A stretch of 55,908 nt of DNA from an uncultured Bacteroidia bacterium (GCA_902784965.1 CACZWU010000019.1:1-55908); one strand, 5' to 3'; shown: positions 29,285-37,724, counted from the stretch's first letter. The notes: generated by a model from the letters alone, not told the origin. Translations and numbers: made by a program.

Positions 29285-29911
29285 ATGTTGGTTATTGGCA
29301 TCGCAGGGGGCTCCGGCTCCGGCAAGACAACGGTTGTCAAGGAGATCGCGCGCAGGATGCATCCCCAGGAAAACGTGGTGGTCATCCCGCAGGACTCCTA
29401 TTATAAAGACCAGGGACATCTTCCCATGGAGGAGCGCCAGGCCCTGAACTTTGACCACCCCGATTCCATCGACTGGAAATTGCTGGTGGCCCAGCTCCGC
29501 GAACTCAAGAACGGAAAGGCCATCGACCAGCCCACCTATTCCTATCTTACCTGTACCCGGCAGGAGGAGACGGTACACGTCGAGCCGGCCGACATCATCA
29601 TCGTCGAAGGCATCCTCATCTTCACCTGCAAAGAGTTGATGAAGGAACTAGACATCAAGGTGTTCGTCGATGCCGACGATGACGACCGGCTGATGCGGGT
29701 CATCACGCGCGACATCGTGGAGCGGGGCAAGAACGTGGAGTGGGTGATCGACCGCTACACCAAGACGGTCAAGCCGATGTACCTGCAGTTCATCGCGCCG
29801 AGCAAGCGCTATGCCGATATCATCGTTCCGCAGGGCGGACACAACAAGGTGGCCATCAACGTGTTGCTCTCGGGTATCAAGAAGATGGCCCGGGAAAAGG
29901 AGCAGGAGTAA
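29285..29911 (+). CDS. udk: Uridine kinase
   Basis: The 208-residue product starts MLVIGIAGGSGSGKTTV with the P-loop at residues 8-15, and has IPQDSYYKDQ, FDHPDSIDW and VEGILIFTCKEL, the substrate and lid motifs of Udk. It phosphorylates uridine and cytidine in pyrimidine salvage. It follows asnS by 27 bp and its stop touches the start of the TonB-like gene. Confidence 0.96.
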   Translation: MLVIGIAGGSGSGKTTVVKEIARRMHPQENVVVIPQDSYYKDQGHLPMEERQALNFDHPDSIDWKLLVAQLRELKNGKAIDQPTYSYLTCTRQEETVHVEPADIIIVEGILIFTCKELMKELDIKVFVDADDDDRLMRVITRDIVERGKNVEWVIDRYTKTVKPMYLQFIAPSKRYADIIVPQGGHNKVAINVLLSGIKKMAREKEQE

Positions 29912-30646
29912 ATGAAGTTTTGGGGCGGCAAAAACAAGGAAGACCGGGTCGGATTCTATACGACCCTGATTTTCCATTTGGCCGTCCTGATTGTCCTGCT
30001 GGTGGTTTCCATCGGCAAGGTGGCTTCGACCGAGAACACCTTCGTGCTCGATTTTACGAAGCAGGAGGAACTTGAGCGCCTGCAGCGGGAGGTGGAACTC
30101 CAGGAGCAGGTAGCACGCAACCTCGAAGACCAGCTGGCCAGGCAGCCGCAGCAGCGCATCCGCAACGTGGCGGTCGATGCAGGCAGCAAGCTGAAGGACG
30201 ACCGTTTCAAGAATCCGGCGGAGGTCTACGACGAAGCCAAGGAATTGCAGCGCAAGCTCGACGCTTCCAAGCGCGATGCCCTGGCTCAGAAAGCGGCCGA
30301 AGAAGCCGTAGACCTTAACCGGGAGCAGAAAGGGGAGGAATCGAACGAACCTGCGCCGGCATTCCAGGGGCCGTCGGTCATCTCATACGAGCTGGAGGGC
30401 CGTAAAGCCCTGAGTCTGCCTGTACCAGCCTACAAGGGCTACGGGGCGGGCGACGTGCTGGTCGACATCCAGGTCAATCCGGCGGGCCGCGTGACGGCCG
30501 CCAAGGTGCGGGCAGACGGCTCGTCCGCCGACGCCTCGCTCCATTCGTTTGCTATCGATGCGGCCAAGCGTTCCCGCTTTTCCGCCTCTTCCGACGCGGC
30601 CAAATCCCAGGCCGGTTGGATCCTATATCGTTTTATCGCACAATAA
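29912..30646 (+). CDS. TonB-like membrane protein with coiled coil
   Basis: The 244-residue protein has one membrane helix (about 17-39), a long charged helical region with predicted coiled coil (about 45-85, ELERLQREVELQEQ), and a C-terminal domain (about 155-244: LVDIQVNPAGRVTAAKVRADG) resembling the TonB C-terminal fold. The usual proline-rich linker of TonB is absent. It may be a TonB/TolA-type linker between the inner membrane and the envelope. It starts directly after udk and is 6 bp from the symporter gene. Confidence 0.7.
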   Translation: MKFWGGKNKEDRVGFYTTLIFHLAVLIVLLVVSIGKVASTENTFVLDFTKQEELERLQREVELQEQVARNLEDQLARQPQQRIRNVAVDAGSKLKDDRFKNPAEVYDEAKELQRKLDASKRDALAQKAAEEAVDLNREQKGEESNEPAPAFQGPSVISYELEGRKALSLPVPAYKGYGAGDVLVDIQVNPAGRVTAAKVRADGSSADASLHSFAIDAAKRSRFSASSDAAKSQAGWILYRFIAQ

Positions 30647-30652
30647 TCCTAT

Positions 30653-31609
30653 ATGAAACCTGAAATCGAAGCGGCCATAGATGCCATTAATGTCACCCTG
30701 AATGTGGGTGGAATGAACACCATCAACATTGTCCTCGCCTTCGTGATGTACGGCGTGGCGCTCGGCATCAAGCCGAGGATGTTCGTCGACGTGTTCAAGA
30801 ACCCCAAATCCGTGATCCTGGGCGTCTGTTGCCAGCTCGTCCTGTTGCCCTTGCTTACGTTCCTGCTGGCCCTGTTGATGGATTCGATGGGTTGGATTTC
30901 ATGGACGATGGCCCTCGGCATGATCCTGGTGGCTTCCTGCCCCGGCGGCAACATCTCCAATTTCATCAGTTCGCTCTCGAAGGCGAACATCGAGCTGTCT
31001 GTCTGCCTGACGGCCATCAGCACGGCCCTGGCCGTCCTGATGACGCCGTTCAATTTCTGGCTGTACGGAAATCTGTTCCTGCGCTTTGCCTCGGTACACG
31101 GGGAAGTCCCGTATCTGGTGATACCGCTCTGGGATGTCTTCAAGACGATCTTTATCCTGCTGGGCATTCCTTTGACGCTCGGCATCCTGACTTCCCATTA
31201 CCTGCCGAAGCTGGCCGAGAAGATGAAGAAGCCGTTCCAGTGGGTGAGCATCCTCTTCTTCCTGGCGATGGTGATCCTTTCGTTCATGGGCAATTTGGAG
31301 GCCTTCCTCAAGTGCATCAAGTATATCTTCGTGATCGTGCTGATCCACAACCTGCTGGCACTCAGTACGGGCTTCAGCGTGGCTTCGATCTTCCGGCTGC
31401 CGCGCCGCGACCGCCGCACGCTGACCATTGAGACGGGCATCCAGAATTCCGGCCTCGGCCTGGTGCTGCTGCTCGGCACACCGATTTTCGCCGCCCTGCC
31501 GCCCCACGGCGGCATGCTGGTGATCACGGCCTGGTGGGGTGTGTGGCACATCGTTTCCGGCCTGACCGTCGCCGCCTTCTTCAACCGTTCGAAGAAGCCG
31601 CTGGATTAA
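30653..31609 (+). CDS. Bile acid:sodium symporter family (BASS) transporter
   Basis: The 318-residue protein has about nine to ten membrane helices across its length. It carries CPGGNISNFISSLSKANIELSV-type sequence, of which SCPGGNISN is the family sodium-site motif, and the second half has ETGIQNSGLGLVLL with the conserved glutamate and asparagine. It should move an organic anion with sodium; the substrate is not known. A hairpin at 31629-31648 follows the stop and probably ends this transcript. Confidence 0.9.
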   Translation: MKPEIEAAIDAINVTLNVGGMNTINIVLAFVMYGVALGIKPRMFVDVFKNPKSVILGVCCQLVLLPLLTFLLALLMDSMGWISWTMALGMILVASCPGGNISNFISSLSKANIELSVCLTAISTALAVLMTPFNFWLYGNLFLRFASVHGEVPYLVIPLWDVFKTIFILLGIPLTLGILTSHYLPKLAEKMKKPFQWVSILFFLAMVILSFMGNLEAFLKCIKYIFVIVLIHNLLALSTGFSVASIFRLPRRDRRTLTIETGIQNSGLGLVLLLGTPIFAALPPHGGMLVITAWWGVWHIVSGLTVAAFFNRSKKPLD

Positions 31610-31628
31610 TTTCATGCGGGAATGTTTG

Positions 31629-31648
31629 CGGGTTTGCCGAAAAACCCG
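31629..31648 (+). terminator. Stem-loop after the symporter gene
   Basis: A 7-bp stem (31629-31635 with 31642-31648) is followed by tatttt. The same T-rich bases, TATTTTCG at 31649-31656 with TTTG at 31625-31628, could form the tRNA promoter. Confidence 0.5.
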
Positions 31649-31666
31649 TATTTTCGTGCCCGCTTT

Positions 31667-31739
31667 GGGGTATTAGCTCAGTTGGTAGAGCGATAGGTTC
31701 GCAATCTATAGGTCAGGGGTTCGAATCCCCTATACTCCA
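31667..31739 (+). tRNA. tRNA-Ala (anticodon CGC)
   Basis: The 73-nt gene folds as a full cloverleaf: a 7-bp acceptor stem, a D arm with GCTC/GAGC, a 5-bp anticodon stem with loop TTCGCAA (anticodon CGC at loop positions 34-36), a 5-base variable loop and a T arm with TTCGAAT. The acceptor stem has the G3:U70 pair (31669 with 31736), the main identity element of alanine tRNA. The 3' CCA is not encoded. A likely promoter is TTTG at 31625-31628 with TATTTTCG at 31649-31656, 20 bp apart. Confidence 0.95.
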
Positions 31740-31829
31740 CGATCCATGATCAGCTCTTTACCATAAAGGCCCGTTTCTTTTTTAACTTTTTTCTGTTTTT
31801 GGCGACCTTTATACGTAAACCGAATCATC

Positions 31830-32633
31830 ATGAAAATCTTGTTTATTGTTTTATCCCTGCTGGGTGCTGCCGCACCGGGCTTCGGACGGCCGCATGCGGA
31901 GGGTAAACCCGCATCTTCCGATACTATCGTCCAGTATATGGTCGATTTCCAGCGGGTCGACGATTTCGACGGATCGCTGTTGCTGGGAAAACAGGTCTCT
32001 TCGTATGAGGTGGATACGGTCATAACAGCCAACGGTGTCATCCTTCGCCACAATATCGTGACCGTAGGGGCCAAACCCGTGAATCCCGTGATCGTGCTCG
32101 ACGGGAAAGTGGTCTCCAAGCGAAGATTCGAGAAGCTGGATCCCGCATCCATTGAAAGCATCACCATCGTCAAAAACGGAAGCGTAGAGATGGTCAAGCA
32201 GTATCCGGGTTGGGAGAACGGGGTCATCCTGGTGGAAACCAAGCCGCTCGTACCCATCGACAGGACGCAGGACAAACGTGTCCAGATTGGATATGGTGTG
32301 GCGCACAAGGACGACCTTACCTATTCGGTGGGATCAATCAAGCCGGGTGAGAATGCGTTCTACCGGGATATTTATGAGTATCTGCGGGGCAGGGTGGCCG
32401 GCGTCCAGGTGGTGGGCAAATCCATCCGCATCCGTGGGGTCAACTCCATGTACAGTTCCGAAGATCCGCTCATCCTCGTTGACGGAAGTGAGATCGACGA
32501 TGTCAGCGTCATCAACCCGCAGGACATCTATTCGATTGATGTACTGAAAGATGCCTCCGCTTCCATCTACGGCATCAAGGGTGCGAACGGCGTGATCCTC
32601 ATCACGACCAAGTCGGGCCGGACGTCGAAATAG
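31830..32633 (+). CDS. Barrel-less protein with two plug-like segments
   Basis: The 267-residue product has a signal peptide (MKILFIVLSLLGAAAPGFG). Residues about 85-140 resemble a short plug repeat (VIVLDGKVVSKRRFEKLDP, then IESITIVKN), and 175-267 match a SusC-type plug: YLRGRVAGVQVVG, IRIRGVNSMYS, PLILVDGSEIDD, then IDVLKDASASIYGIKG and GVILITTKSG. The barrel that normally follows is absent; the protein ends right after the plug. Such plug-only proteins appear in Bacteroidota but their role is open. It is 12 bp upstream of an ECF sigma gene, so it may serve in envelope signalling. Confidence 0.75.
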   Translation: MKILFIVLSLLGAAAPGFGRPHAEGKPASSDTIVQYMVDFQRVDDFDGSLLLGKQVSSYEVDTVITANGVILRHNIVTVGAKPVNPVIVLDGKVVSKRRFEKLDPASIESITIVKNGSVEMVKQYPGWENGVILVETKPLVPIDRTQDKRVQIGYGVAHKDDLTYSVGSIKPGENAFYRDIYEYLRGRVAGVQVVGKSIRIRGVNSMYSSEDPLILVDGSEIDDVSVINPQDIYSIDVLKDASASIYGIKGANGVILITTKSGRTSK

Positions 32634-32645
32634 CTGGCCACGGCA

Positions 32646-33146
32646 ATGACCGCACAGGAATTCGACCTTTTCGCTACGCGGATCCGGGGGAAACTGACCG
32701 CCATGGCGGGACGTTTCGTCCGGATATCCGGCATGGCGGAAGAGGCCGAAGACTTTGTGCAGGAAGCGTTGACCACCCTTTGGCGGATGCTGGAGAAGGG
32801 CTATCCGGTCCGCGATGCCGAAGCGATGGCCGTCCGCATTACGAAGATCCGCTGCATCGACCACTACCGGCGGCAGCACCTGCACAGGCAGCCGCTTCAG
32901 GAAGATCGGATGGAGGGCGCTTTGCCGGCTACGCAGGGGATCGAGCAGTCGGAAGCGGAAAGACTCCGGACTCGGCTCTTCGCGCGGCTGTCGCCTTCCG
33001 ACCGGACGCTATTGACGCTACGGGGCGAGGAAGGCCTCTCGCTCGACGAGATTGCGGCGGCGACGGGCCGGCCCAAGGGCAGTATCAAAGCGGCGTTGTC
33101 CATGGCCCGGAAGCAATTGTTGACTTATTTGAAAGAAGAAAGGTAA
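32646..33146 (+). CDS. ECF RNA polymerase sigma factor
   Basis: The 166-residue protein has sigma region 2 (about 10-50: EEAEDFVQEALTTLWRML) and region 4 (about 112-160: LSPSDRTLLTLRGEEGLSL, then DEIAAATGRPKGSIKAALSMA). The basic stretch HYRRQHLHRQPLQ links them. It is followed within 3 bp by a membrane protein that is the likely anti-sigma factor, and preceded by the plug-only gene. Confidence 0.92.
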   Translation: MTAQEFDLFATRIRGKLTAMAGRFVRISGMAEEAEDFVQEALTTLWRMLEKGYPVRDAEAMAVRITKIRCIDHYRRQHLHRQPLQEDRMEGALPATQGIEQSEAERLRTRLFARLSPSDRTLLTLRGEEGLSLDEIAAATGRPKGSIKAALSMARKQLLTYLKEER

Positions 33147-33148
33147 AG

Positions 33149-33715
33149 ATGGATAAAGATACAAGGAAGGCCTTGTTGGCCAAGTATTTGGAGGCCGAAA
33201 CGACCTGGGAGGAGGAGCTGACGCTCCGGGATTGGTTTGCTGCGCATCCTGCCGATGAAGACGAGCGGGAAGTGGCGATGCTGATCGAAATGACCGTTCC
33301 GGGTGCTGCGGAGTCCGCGGATTCGGACGCGGCGGTAGCCGCGTTCGACCGGATGATGGCCGAGGCGGAAGCATCCGGACGGACGGAAGGGACTGAGCGG
33401 CCCCGCAGGCGGCAAGTTTTGCGCTGGGCCGCTGGCTTGGCCGCTGCTGCAGTGCTCGCCGGCCTGGTTTTGCTGTTTCGGCCCCGTCCCGAAACGGCGC
33501 CGGTGTTGACGCCGGTCCAGATTGCGGAATGCATCCAGCAGATGATGTTGCTGGAGATGGGGGATATCGAATCGATCGTGGCCACGCCTTCCGGCGACCG
33601 CGCCTTCCTGACCGTGTATCTGCGGGATGGCAGTACCTGTGCGTACATCCTGTCCTATAATGGAGAAGACGGTACCGCCTCTCTGCTGGCCTGCAGCACT
33701 GACGATCCCTCCTGA
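33149..33715 (+). CDS. Single-pass membrane protein, likely anti-sigma factor
   Basis: From the ATG at 33149 the product is 188 residues: an acidic cytoplasmic part (1-85; ETTWEEELTLRDWFAAHPAD), one membrane helix (about 93-110, AAGLAAAAVLAGLVLLF) and a small periplasmic domain. No named domain is recognised. Pairing with the ECF gene 3 bp upstream suggests it holds the sigma factor; this is inferred from position and topology. The same frame is open further upstream but lies inside the sigma gene. Confidence 0.75.
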   Translation: MDKDTRKALLAKYLEAETTWEEELTLRDWFAAHPADEDEREVAMLIEMTVPGAAESADSDAAVAAFDRMMAEAEASGRTEGTERPRRRQVLRWAAGLAAAAVLAGLVLLFRPRPETAPVLTPVQIAECIQQMMLLEMGDIESIVATPSGDRAFLTVYLRDGSTCAYILSYNGEDGTASLLACSTDDPS

Positions 33716-33763
33716 CCGACTACGCCGCTTGGTCCGTTTCGCGTCCGGAAAATGAAAATTCCG

Positions 33764-33771
33764 TATCTTTG
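33764..33771 (+). promoter_or_regulatory. Predicted -7 box 5 bp before a start codon
   Basis: TATCTTTG matches TAnnTTTG, and five bases separate it from the ATG at 33777, so the message is predicted to be leaderless or nearly so. Confidence 0.55.
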
Positions 33772-33776
33772 TCGTT

Positions 33777-35075
33777 ATGAAACGGGCTATTATTCTCCTC
33801 ATTTTTTGCATTTTTCAGGGAGTGCAGGCACTGACAGCCAGCGCCCAGCCGGAGCGGGATATCTGGCACATCGTCACGACTGTCGGCGAAGATGCCGCTT
33901 CCCAGGTTACTGTCAATTATCATTGTAGCCTTTGCTGCAGCTATGTCCTGTACACGCAGGCGGCTGACACGGCGTTTGCCGAAGCAAAAAAGGTCTGGCC
34001 GGTTTGCCAGCGCTGGAGCAGCCAGGGCATCCGGAACACCGCCCCCGGCTCCACCTTCTACACGCAGGAAAGATATGTCTGCTATGCGCCCCTTACCGGG
34101 CTGGAGGCAGACACGCCCTACCGCTTCAAGATTGTTTCAGAAGGCGCGGAGTCCGATGTCCGCCTTTTCCGGACCGCTGGCACGACAAGTAGCTGGAATT
34201 TCGTGGCTTTCACCGATTTCCAGCACCGGGAGAATCCGGTTACACTGCCCCTGGTCCAGATGATGAAGGAAATCGCCGGGGACCCTGCCTTGATGATCTG
34301 CAGCGGCGATATGGTCGACGTGGCCGGGAACGAATACGAATGGACCTACTTGCTCGACAACGACATCTTCCGGGACTTCGTCTACGCGGCCTCGCCCGGC
34401 GACCACGCCTACTGGGCTTCCGACAAGGTGGACGGGCACTATCCGCAATACGACTACGCCTACACCTTCAACCGTCTCTTCCACTTCCCCCAGAACGGCG
34501 CACCGGACAGCCGGAACACCAGCTATTGGTTCCGTTACAACAATGTCCTTTTCGTGGCGCTCGATATGCACAACTCCGACACCGCTTCTGGCCCCCGCTT
34601 CAAGGATGAAGTCCGGTGGCTCGGGGAGACGCTCGACCGGCTGGCCGGGAGTTACCAGTATCTGGTGGTCTTTGAACACAAGTCTATCTTTGGTTCGGAA
34701 ATCGTGGATTCCGCCGTGGCCCGGAACCTGCGGCCGCAGTGGGCGCCTGTTTTTCAGAAATATCGGGTGGACCTGGTGTTGAGCGGTCACGACCACATCT
34801 ATTCCCGGACCTTTGCGCTCGACGGCGATCAGCCGACAGAAGACCCTGAAGCCGGAACTTTCTATCTGGACATGGGTTCCAGCGGCGACAAGCGCCGCCC
34901 GCTGGACCGTTCCCTGACGGAAAGTCCCCGCCATACCAAGGTCCTCGATCTCAAAGAATTGGATATGAGCTGCGCCTGCAATGTCGAAGTCGACGGCACC
35001 TGTCTGAAAGTGACGGTCTACGACCAGCACCGGCAGGTCGTGGACCGCTTCGTCATCCCGCGCAAGCAACGCTGA
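33777..35075 (+). CDS. Secreted metallophosphoesterase (purple acid phosphatase-like)
   Basis: The 432-residue protein has a signal peptide (MKRAIILLIFCIFQGVQALTA, cut near 25), a fibronectin-like N-terminal domain (about 30-135) and a calcineurin-type phosphoesterase domain: FVAFTDFQHRE, ICSGDMVDVAGNEYEW, and SGHDHIYSR near residue 337. Where relatives have GNH(D/E), this one reads SPGDHAYW, so the usual metal-bridging asparagine is replaced by aspartate. It should hydrolyse a phosphate ester outside the cell. The gene has its own promoter box and stands alone between the anti-sigma gene and the HUH gene. Confidence 0.85.
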   Translation: MKRAIILLIFCIFQGVQALTASAQPERDIWHIVTTVGEDAASQVTVNYHCSLCCSYVLYTQAADTAFAEAKKVWPVCQRWSSQGIRNTAPGSTFYTQERYVCYAPLTGLEADTPYRFKIVSEGAESDVRLFRTAGTTSSWNFVAFTDFQHRENPVTLPLVQMMKEIAGDPALMICSGDMVDVAGNEYEWTYLLDNDIFRDFVYAASPGDHAYWASDKVDGHYPQYDYAYTFNRLFHFPQNGAPDSRNTSYWFRYNNVLFVALDMHNSDTASGPRFKDEVRWLGETLDRLAGSYQYLVVFEHKSIFGSEIVDSAVARNLRPQWAPVFQKYRVDLVLSGHDHIYSRTFALDGDQPTEDPEAGTFYLDMGSSGDKRRPLDRSLTESPRHTKVLDLKELDMSCACNVEVDGTCLKVTVYDQHRQVVDRFVIPRKQR

Positions 35076-35088
35076 ACACGCTATGGCT

Positions 35089-36027
35089 TCATTTCAGGCA
35101 GAGGCAACGACGGAGTTGCGCATCGGTCGTCCTTTTCTTTCGGGATCGCCACAGATTCTTTTCGATAAGGTCGTATAGAAAGGCGCGCTGGGAAGTGGAA
35201 ACTTCATATATCGTCTTTCCTTTGCAATATTTTGGCAAGCAGGTCTCATCGATCAGGCTGCATAGCTCCAGATCGGATATCCAGACGGGATCGTGTTTCC
35301 CGTTTTCATTTCGAAGAAGCCTTTCAAGATCCATGTCCGGCGTTCCCTGCTCAATCAGCTCCAGCGTGATAAGCGGCGAAGAAGAAGGCTCTTCTTTCTG
35401 GTCCCGGAGGGACATCTCATCTCCTATCTTGTTCATTTGAAAGATAAAGTTCCGCGGGGTTCCATAGAAGGATTCCACCTGAGCCACGTCCAGAATGTCT
35501 TCCCTCAGCAGGAGGCCGGAAACATCCATGCGGTAATGATGCGGAATGTCTACGCCTTTCGGCAGATACTTGTAGCGCTCCGTGTCAGGCATCAATGACT
35601 TGGAATGCGTTTTTCCCAACTGCCGTGCGAAGAAGGCATTCGCCGAACAATGAGGATAGCCGAACGGAGTCGGGGAAATACCGTGATGGAGCCCCTGCCG
35701 ATTGACATAATTGAGCGCCGCCATCGTATGATGAAATCCGTCTACATGCAGAATGAAGCCCTGGCGCTCAGCCAGCCGACCCCGCCGCTTGTACTTGGCA
35801 TTGAAAAAGCGTGCATATGCATAGCGATACCGACGGATCACTTCTTCCGGTGCATCCGTTTGCGCCAAAGAATGGAGATGGGTTGAGGGAAATCCGTCGG
35901 CCAGCAAGCGGGAATCAGTTTCCAGCGATGCCAGCGCCAGGCAGTTGAAGCCGCGTATCAGATCGGCTTCGCTTCGGAACAATACTTCGTCGTGGGAGGA
36001 CAGAGAAATGTGATAGGTCTTTCTCAT
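35089..36027 (-). CDS. REP-associated tyrosine transposase-like (Y1/HUH) protein
   Basis: From the ATG at 36027 (MRKTYHISL) the product is 312 residues. Residues 1-125 fit the Y1 transposase fold of RAYT proteins: FRSEADLIRGFNCLALAS, the metal-binding HUH motif H50-L-H52 in STHLHSLAQT, and a tyrosine at 107 in AALNYVNRQGLHHG, matching the family's YI-NP-type motif. The remaining 190 residues are longer than in typical RAYTs, rich in charged residues, and end in RKKRTTDAQLRRCL. RAYTs cut and move short palindromic repeats as single strands. No second copy or flanking ends are seen, so it looks domesticated. Two palindromic repeats lie 1.5 and 9.3 kb away. A longer frame opens at 36090. Confidence 0.75.
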   Translation of the reverse strand: MRKTYHISLSSHDEVLFRSEADLIRGFNCLALASLETDSRLLADGFPSTHLHSLAQTDAPEEVIRRYRYAYARFFNAKYKRRGRLAERQGFILHVDGFHHTMAALNYVNRQGLHHGISPTPFGYPHCSANAFFARQLGKTHSKSLMPDTERYKYLPKGVDIPHHYRMDVSGLLLREDILDVAQVESFYGTPRNFIFQMNKIGDEMSLRDQKEEPSSSPLITLELIEQGTPDMDLERLLRNENGKHDPVWISDLELCSLIDETCLPKYCKGKTIYEVSTSQRAFLYDLIEKNLWRSRKKRTTDAQLRRCLCLK

Positions 36028-36167
36028 GGCATTTCTTTTTCTGGTTACACAAATCTTTCGCACAATTCGTCCGCCGCGTTCTTCCGCCACAGCAGAAATG
36101 CTTGTTACGAAGGTAGGGAGTTTTTCGCAAAATCAAAAAGAAATATAAATGCGGCTCATCTTTAATG

Positions 36168-36175
36168 TATCTTTG
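36168..36175 (+). promoter_or_regulatory. Predicted -7 box of the thioredoxin-like lipoprotein gene
   Basis: TATCTTTG, exact consensus, 31 bp before the start at 36207. The 179-bp gap from the divergent HUH gene is otherwise AT-rich and shows no repeat copy. Confidence 0.6.
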
Positions 36176-36206
36176 TTGTTAGAAAACAAGAATAGTATAT
36201 TAGTAT

Positions 36207-37487
36207 ATGCTCAAGCACGCAATTCTCTTAATGCTGGCCGCCATCTTTCTGGCGGGCTGCCGGGGCGGTTCAAGCGAGGCCGTTTCGGATTCGGACGCTT
36301 TGCCCGTTGAACGGGAGCAGTTCATGACCGATTGTCCGATTTCCGGGACGAAGGTCACGAAAGACTATTCCAAAGTATATGTCTACCGGCCGGACCAGTC
36401 CTGGTTCCGGGATGAGCCGGTCGCGACCTTCAAGATGAAGAAGGGCAACTTTGAGGGCACGGTTCGGCTGGATTCGACGCTGGTCTATGAACTGGTGTTC
36501 TCGGTACCTGGATCCGGTATGGCCCAGGTCCGGCCTTTCGTGCCGACGGCGAAAGGCATCCGGATCATCGGACCGGTAGAATTTGGCGAGGTCATAGAAC
36601 TGGTCTCCGACACGCCTGAAAACGACAACTTCAATCGTTATTCGCTTATCAGCCACAGCATGGATCCGCTCTCCGGGCCCGTCGAAGAGCGATTCATGGC
36701 GTTGATGGAAAAGAAAGCTCTGTATACCGATGCGGTCTACGCCCTGATGGCAGAAGAAGACACTGCATCGCGGGAGCGTCGCGTGGAAATCTGGGCGGAG
36801 ACGGACAAGTTGAAGACGTTGGATGAGAGTTACACCGAAGCGGGCCTGGCCGTCAAGCGGGAGTTGGATGCCCTCAATGCCGCGAAGGACAGCCTGCAGG
36901 GTGCGTATCTGTTGGAGCATCCCATGATCAGTTCCTTCTACCTGCTTTACCAGAATTTGCGGTCTGCGTTTGTCTCCAAGAAGGATTTGCAGCCTTGGAT
37001 CGACCTGTACGACCACACCTATGCAGACAAGTTCCCCGATCATCCCTATCATTCGATCATCCTTTCGCTGACCGGCAACCAGGTGGGCGATTCCTTCCGG
37101 GATTTCACACTGCCTGATGCAGAAGGCGTGCAGCATAAGCTTTCCGATCTGACCGCCGGCAAACTGGCCGTGGTCGATTTCTGGGCCTCCTGGTGCGGCT
37201 CCTGCCGGATCAGAAGCAAGGCACTCATTCCCGTTTACGAGAAATATGCAGGAGCAGACTTTACGATGGTCGGCGTGGCACTGGAATTCAAGAACGACGC
37301 GGCCTGGCGCAAGGCCCTTAAAAGGGACGGCTATCCCTGGACCAGTCTCGTTGCCATCGATGCCGTTCCCTCCCTCAAAGCCAACCACGCCAAGGCCTTC
37401 CTGCTCGACCGCGACGGCACCATCCTGGCCATCGACCCTACTGTAGAGGAATTGGACTCCCTGCTGCAGGAAAAACTGCTGCGTTAA
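36207..37487 (+). CDS. TlpA-like thioredoxin lipoprotein (with DUF4369-type N-terminus)
   Basis: The 426-residue product has a lipobox (FLAGC, cysteine 18), a beta-rich N-terminal domain (about 40-140, KVYVYRPDQSWFRD) resembling DUF4369, a helical middle and a TlpA/ResA-like thioredoxin domain (about 290-426). The redox motif WCGSC is in VVDFWASWCGSCRIRS, and the cis-proline is in DAVPSLKANH. It should reduce or exchange disulfides in the envelope. It has its own promoter. A second thioredoxin-fold lipoprotein lies downstream, beyond a palindromic repeat. Confidence 0.88.
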   Translation: MLKHAILLMLAAIFLAGCRGGSSEAVSDSDALPVEREQFMTDCPISGTKVTKDYSKVYVYRPDQSWFRDEPVATFKMKKGNFEGTVRLDSTLVYELVFSVPGSGMAQVRPFVPTAKGIRIIGPVEFGEVIELVSDTPENDNFNRYSLISHSMDPLSGPVEERFMALMEKKALYTDAVYALMAEEDTASRERRVEIWAETDKLKTLDESYTEAGLAVKRELDALNAAKDSLQGAYLLEHPMISSFYLLYQNLRSAFVSKKDLQPWIDLYDHTYADKFPDHPYHSIILSLTGNQVGDSFRDFTLPDAEGVQHKLSDLTAGKLAVVDFWASWCGSCRIRSKALIPVYEKYAGADFTMVGVALEFKNDAAWRKALKRDGYPWTSLVAIDAVPSLKANHAKAFLLDRDGTILAIDPTVEELDSLLQEKLLR

Positions 37488-37499
37488 CTATTCAATGAG

Positions 37500-37649
37500 T
37501 CTCTGCGCCGTGGGGTCTGCCGCGAAAGGCATCCAGGCGCCGCTTTTTCCCTTTCGCGGAGGTATTTCCGGGAAAAATGCCCGATTCCGTGACGCGAAAG
37601 GGATGAGATAGATGAACCGTCCCTTTCGTGACGAGGAAATGGGATGAAG
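37500..37649 (+). repeat. Palindromic intergenic repeat, copy A
   Basis: These 150 bp align without gaps, at 123 of 150 positions (82%), to the complement of 45361-45510. The copy holds three hairpins: 37520-37529 with 37550-37559 (10 bp, perfect), 37562-37567 with 37575-37580 (6 bp, 7-base loop) and 37593-37603 with 37620-37630 (11 bp, one G:T). The core word cgcgaaagg and its complement recur in alternation. It starts 12 bp after a stop codon. No coding constraint is visible. Confidence 0.85.
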
Positions 37650-37702
37650 GCTCTTCCGCATGATTACTATAATTTTTAGTTGTTAAACTAAATCTTTTAG
37701 TA

Positions 37703-37710
37703 TATCTTTG
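37703..37710 (+). promoter_or_regulatory. Predicted -7 box of the cysteine-free thioredoxin-fold gene
   Basis: TATCTTTG, exact consensus, 14 bp before the ATG at 37725, in an AT-rich region directly after repeat copy A. Confidence 0.6.
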
Positions 37711-37724
37711 CAAAAAGATTTCTC

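Noticed and set aside
31667-33715. Integrated mobile element next to tRNA-Ala
   Set aside because: No integrase, relaxase or repeat of the tRNA 3' end is seen downstream; the nearby genes are envelope and sigma functions.
35089-36027. Complete IS200/IS605 insertion sequence
   Set aside because: No flanking hairpin ends, no TnpB and no second copy are visible; the long C-terminal part and single copy fit a domesticated RAYT better.
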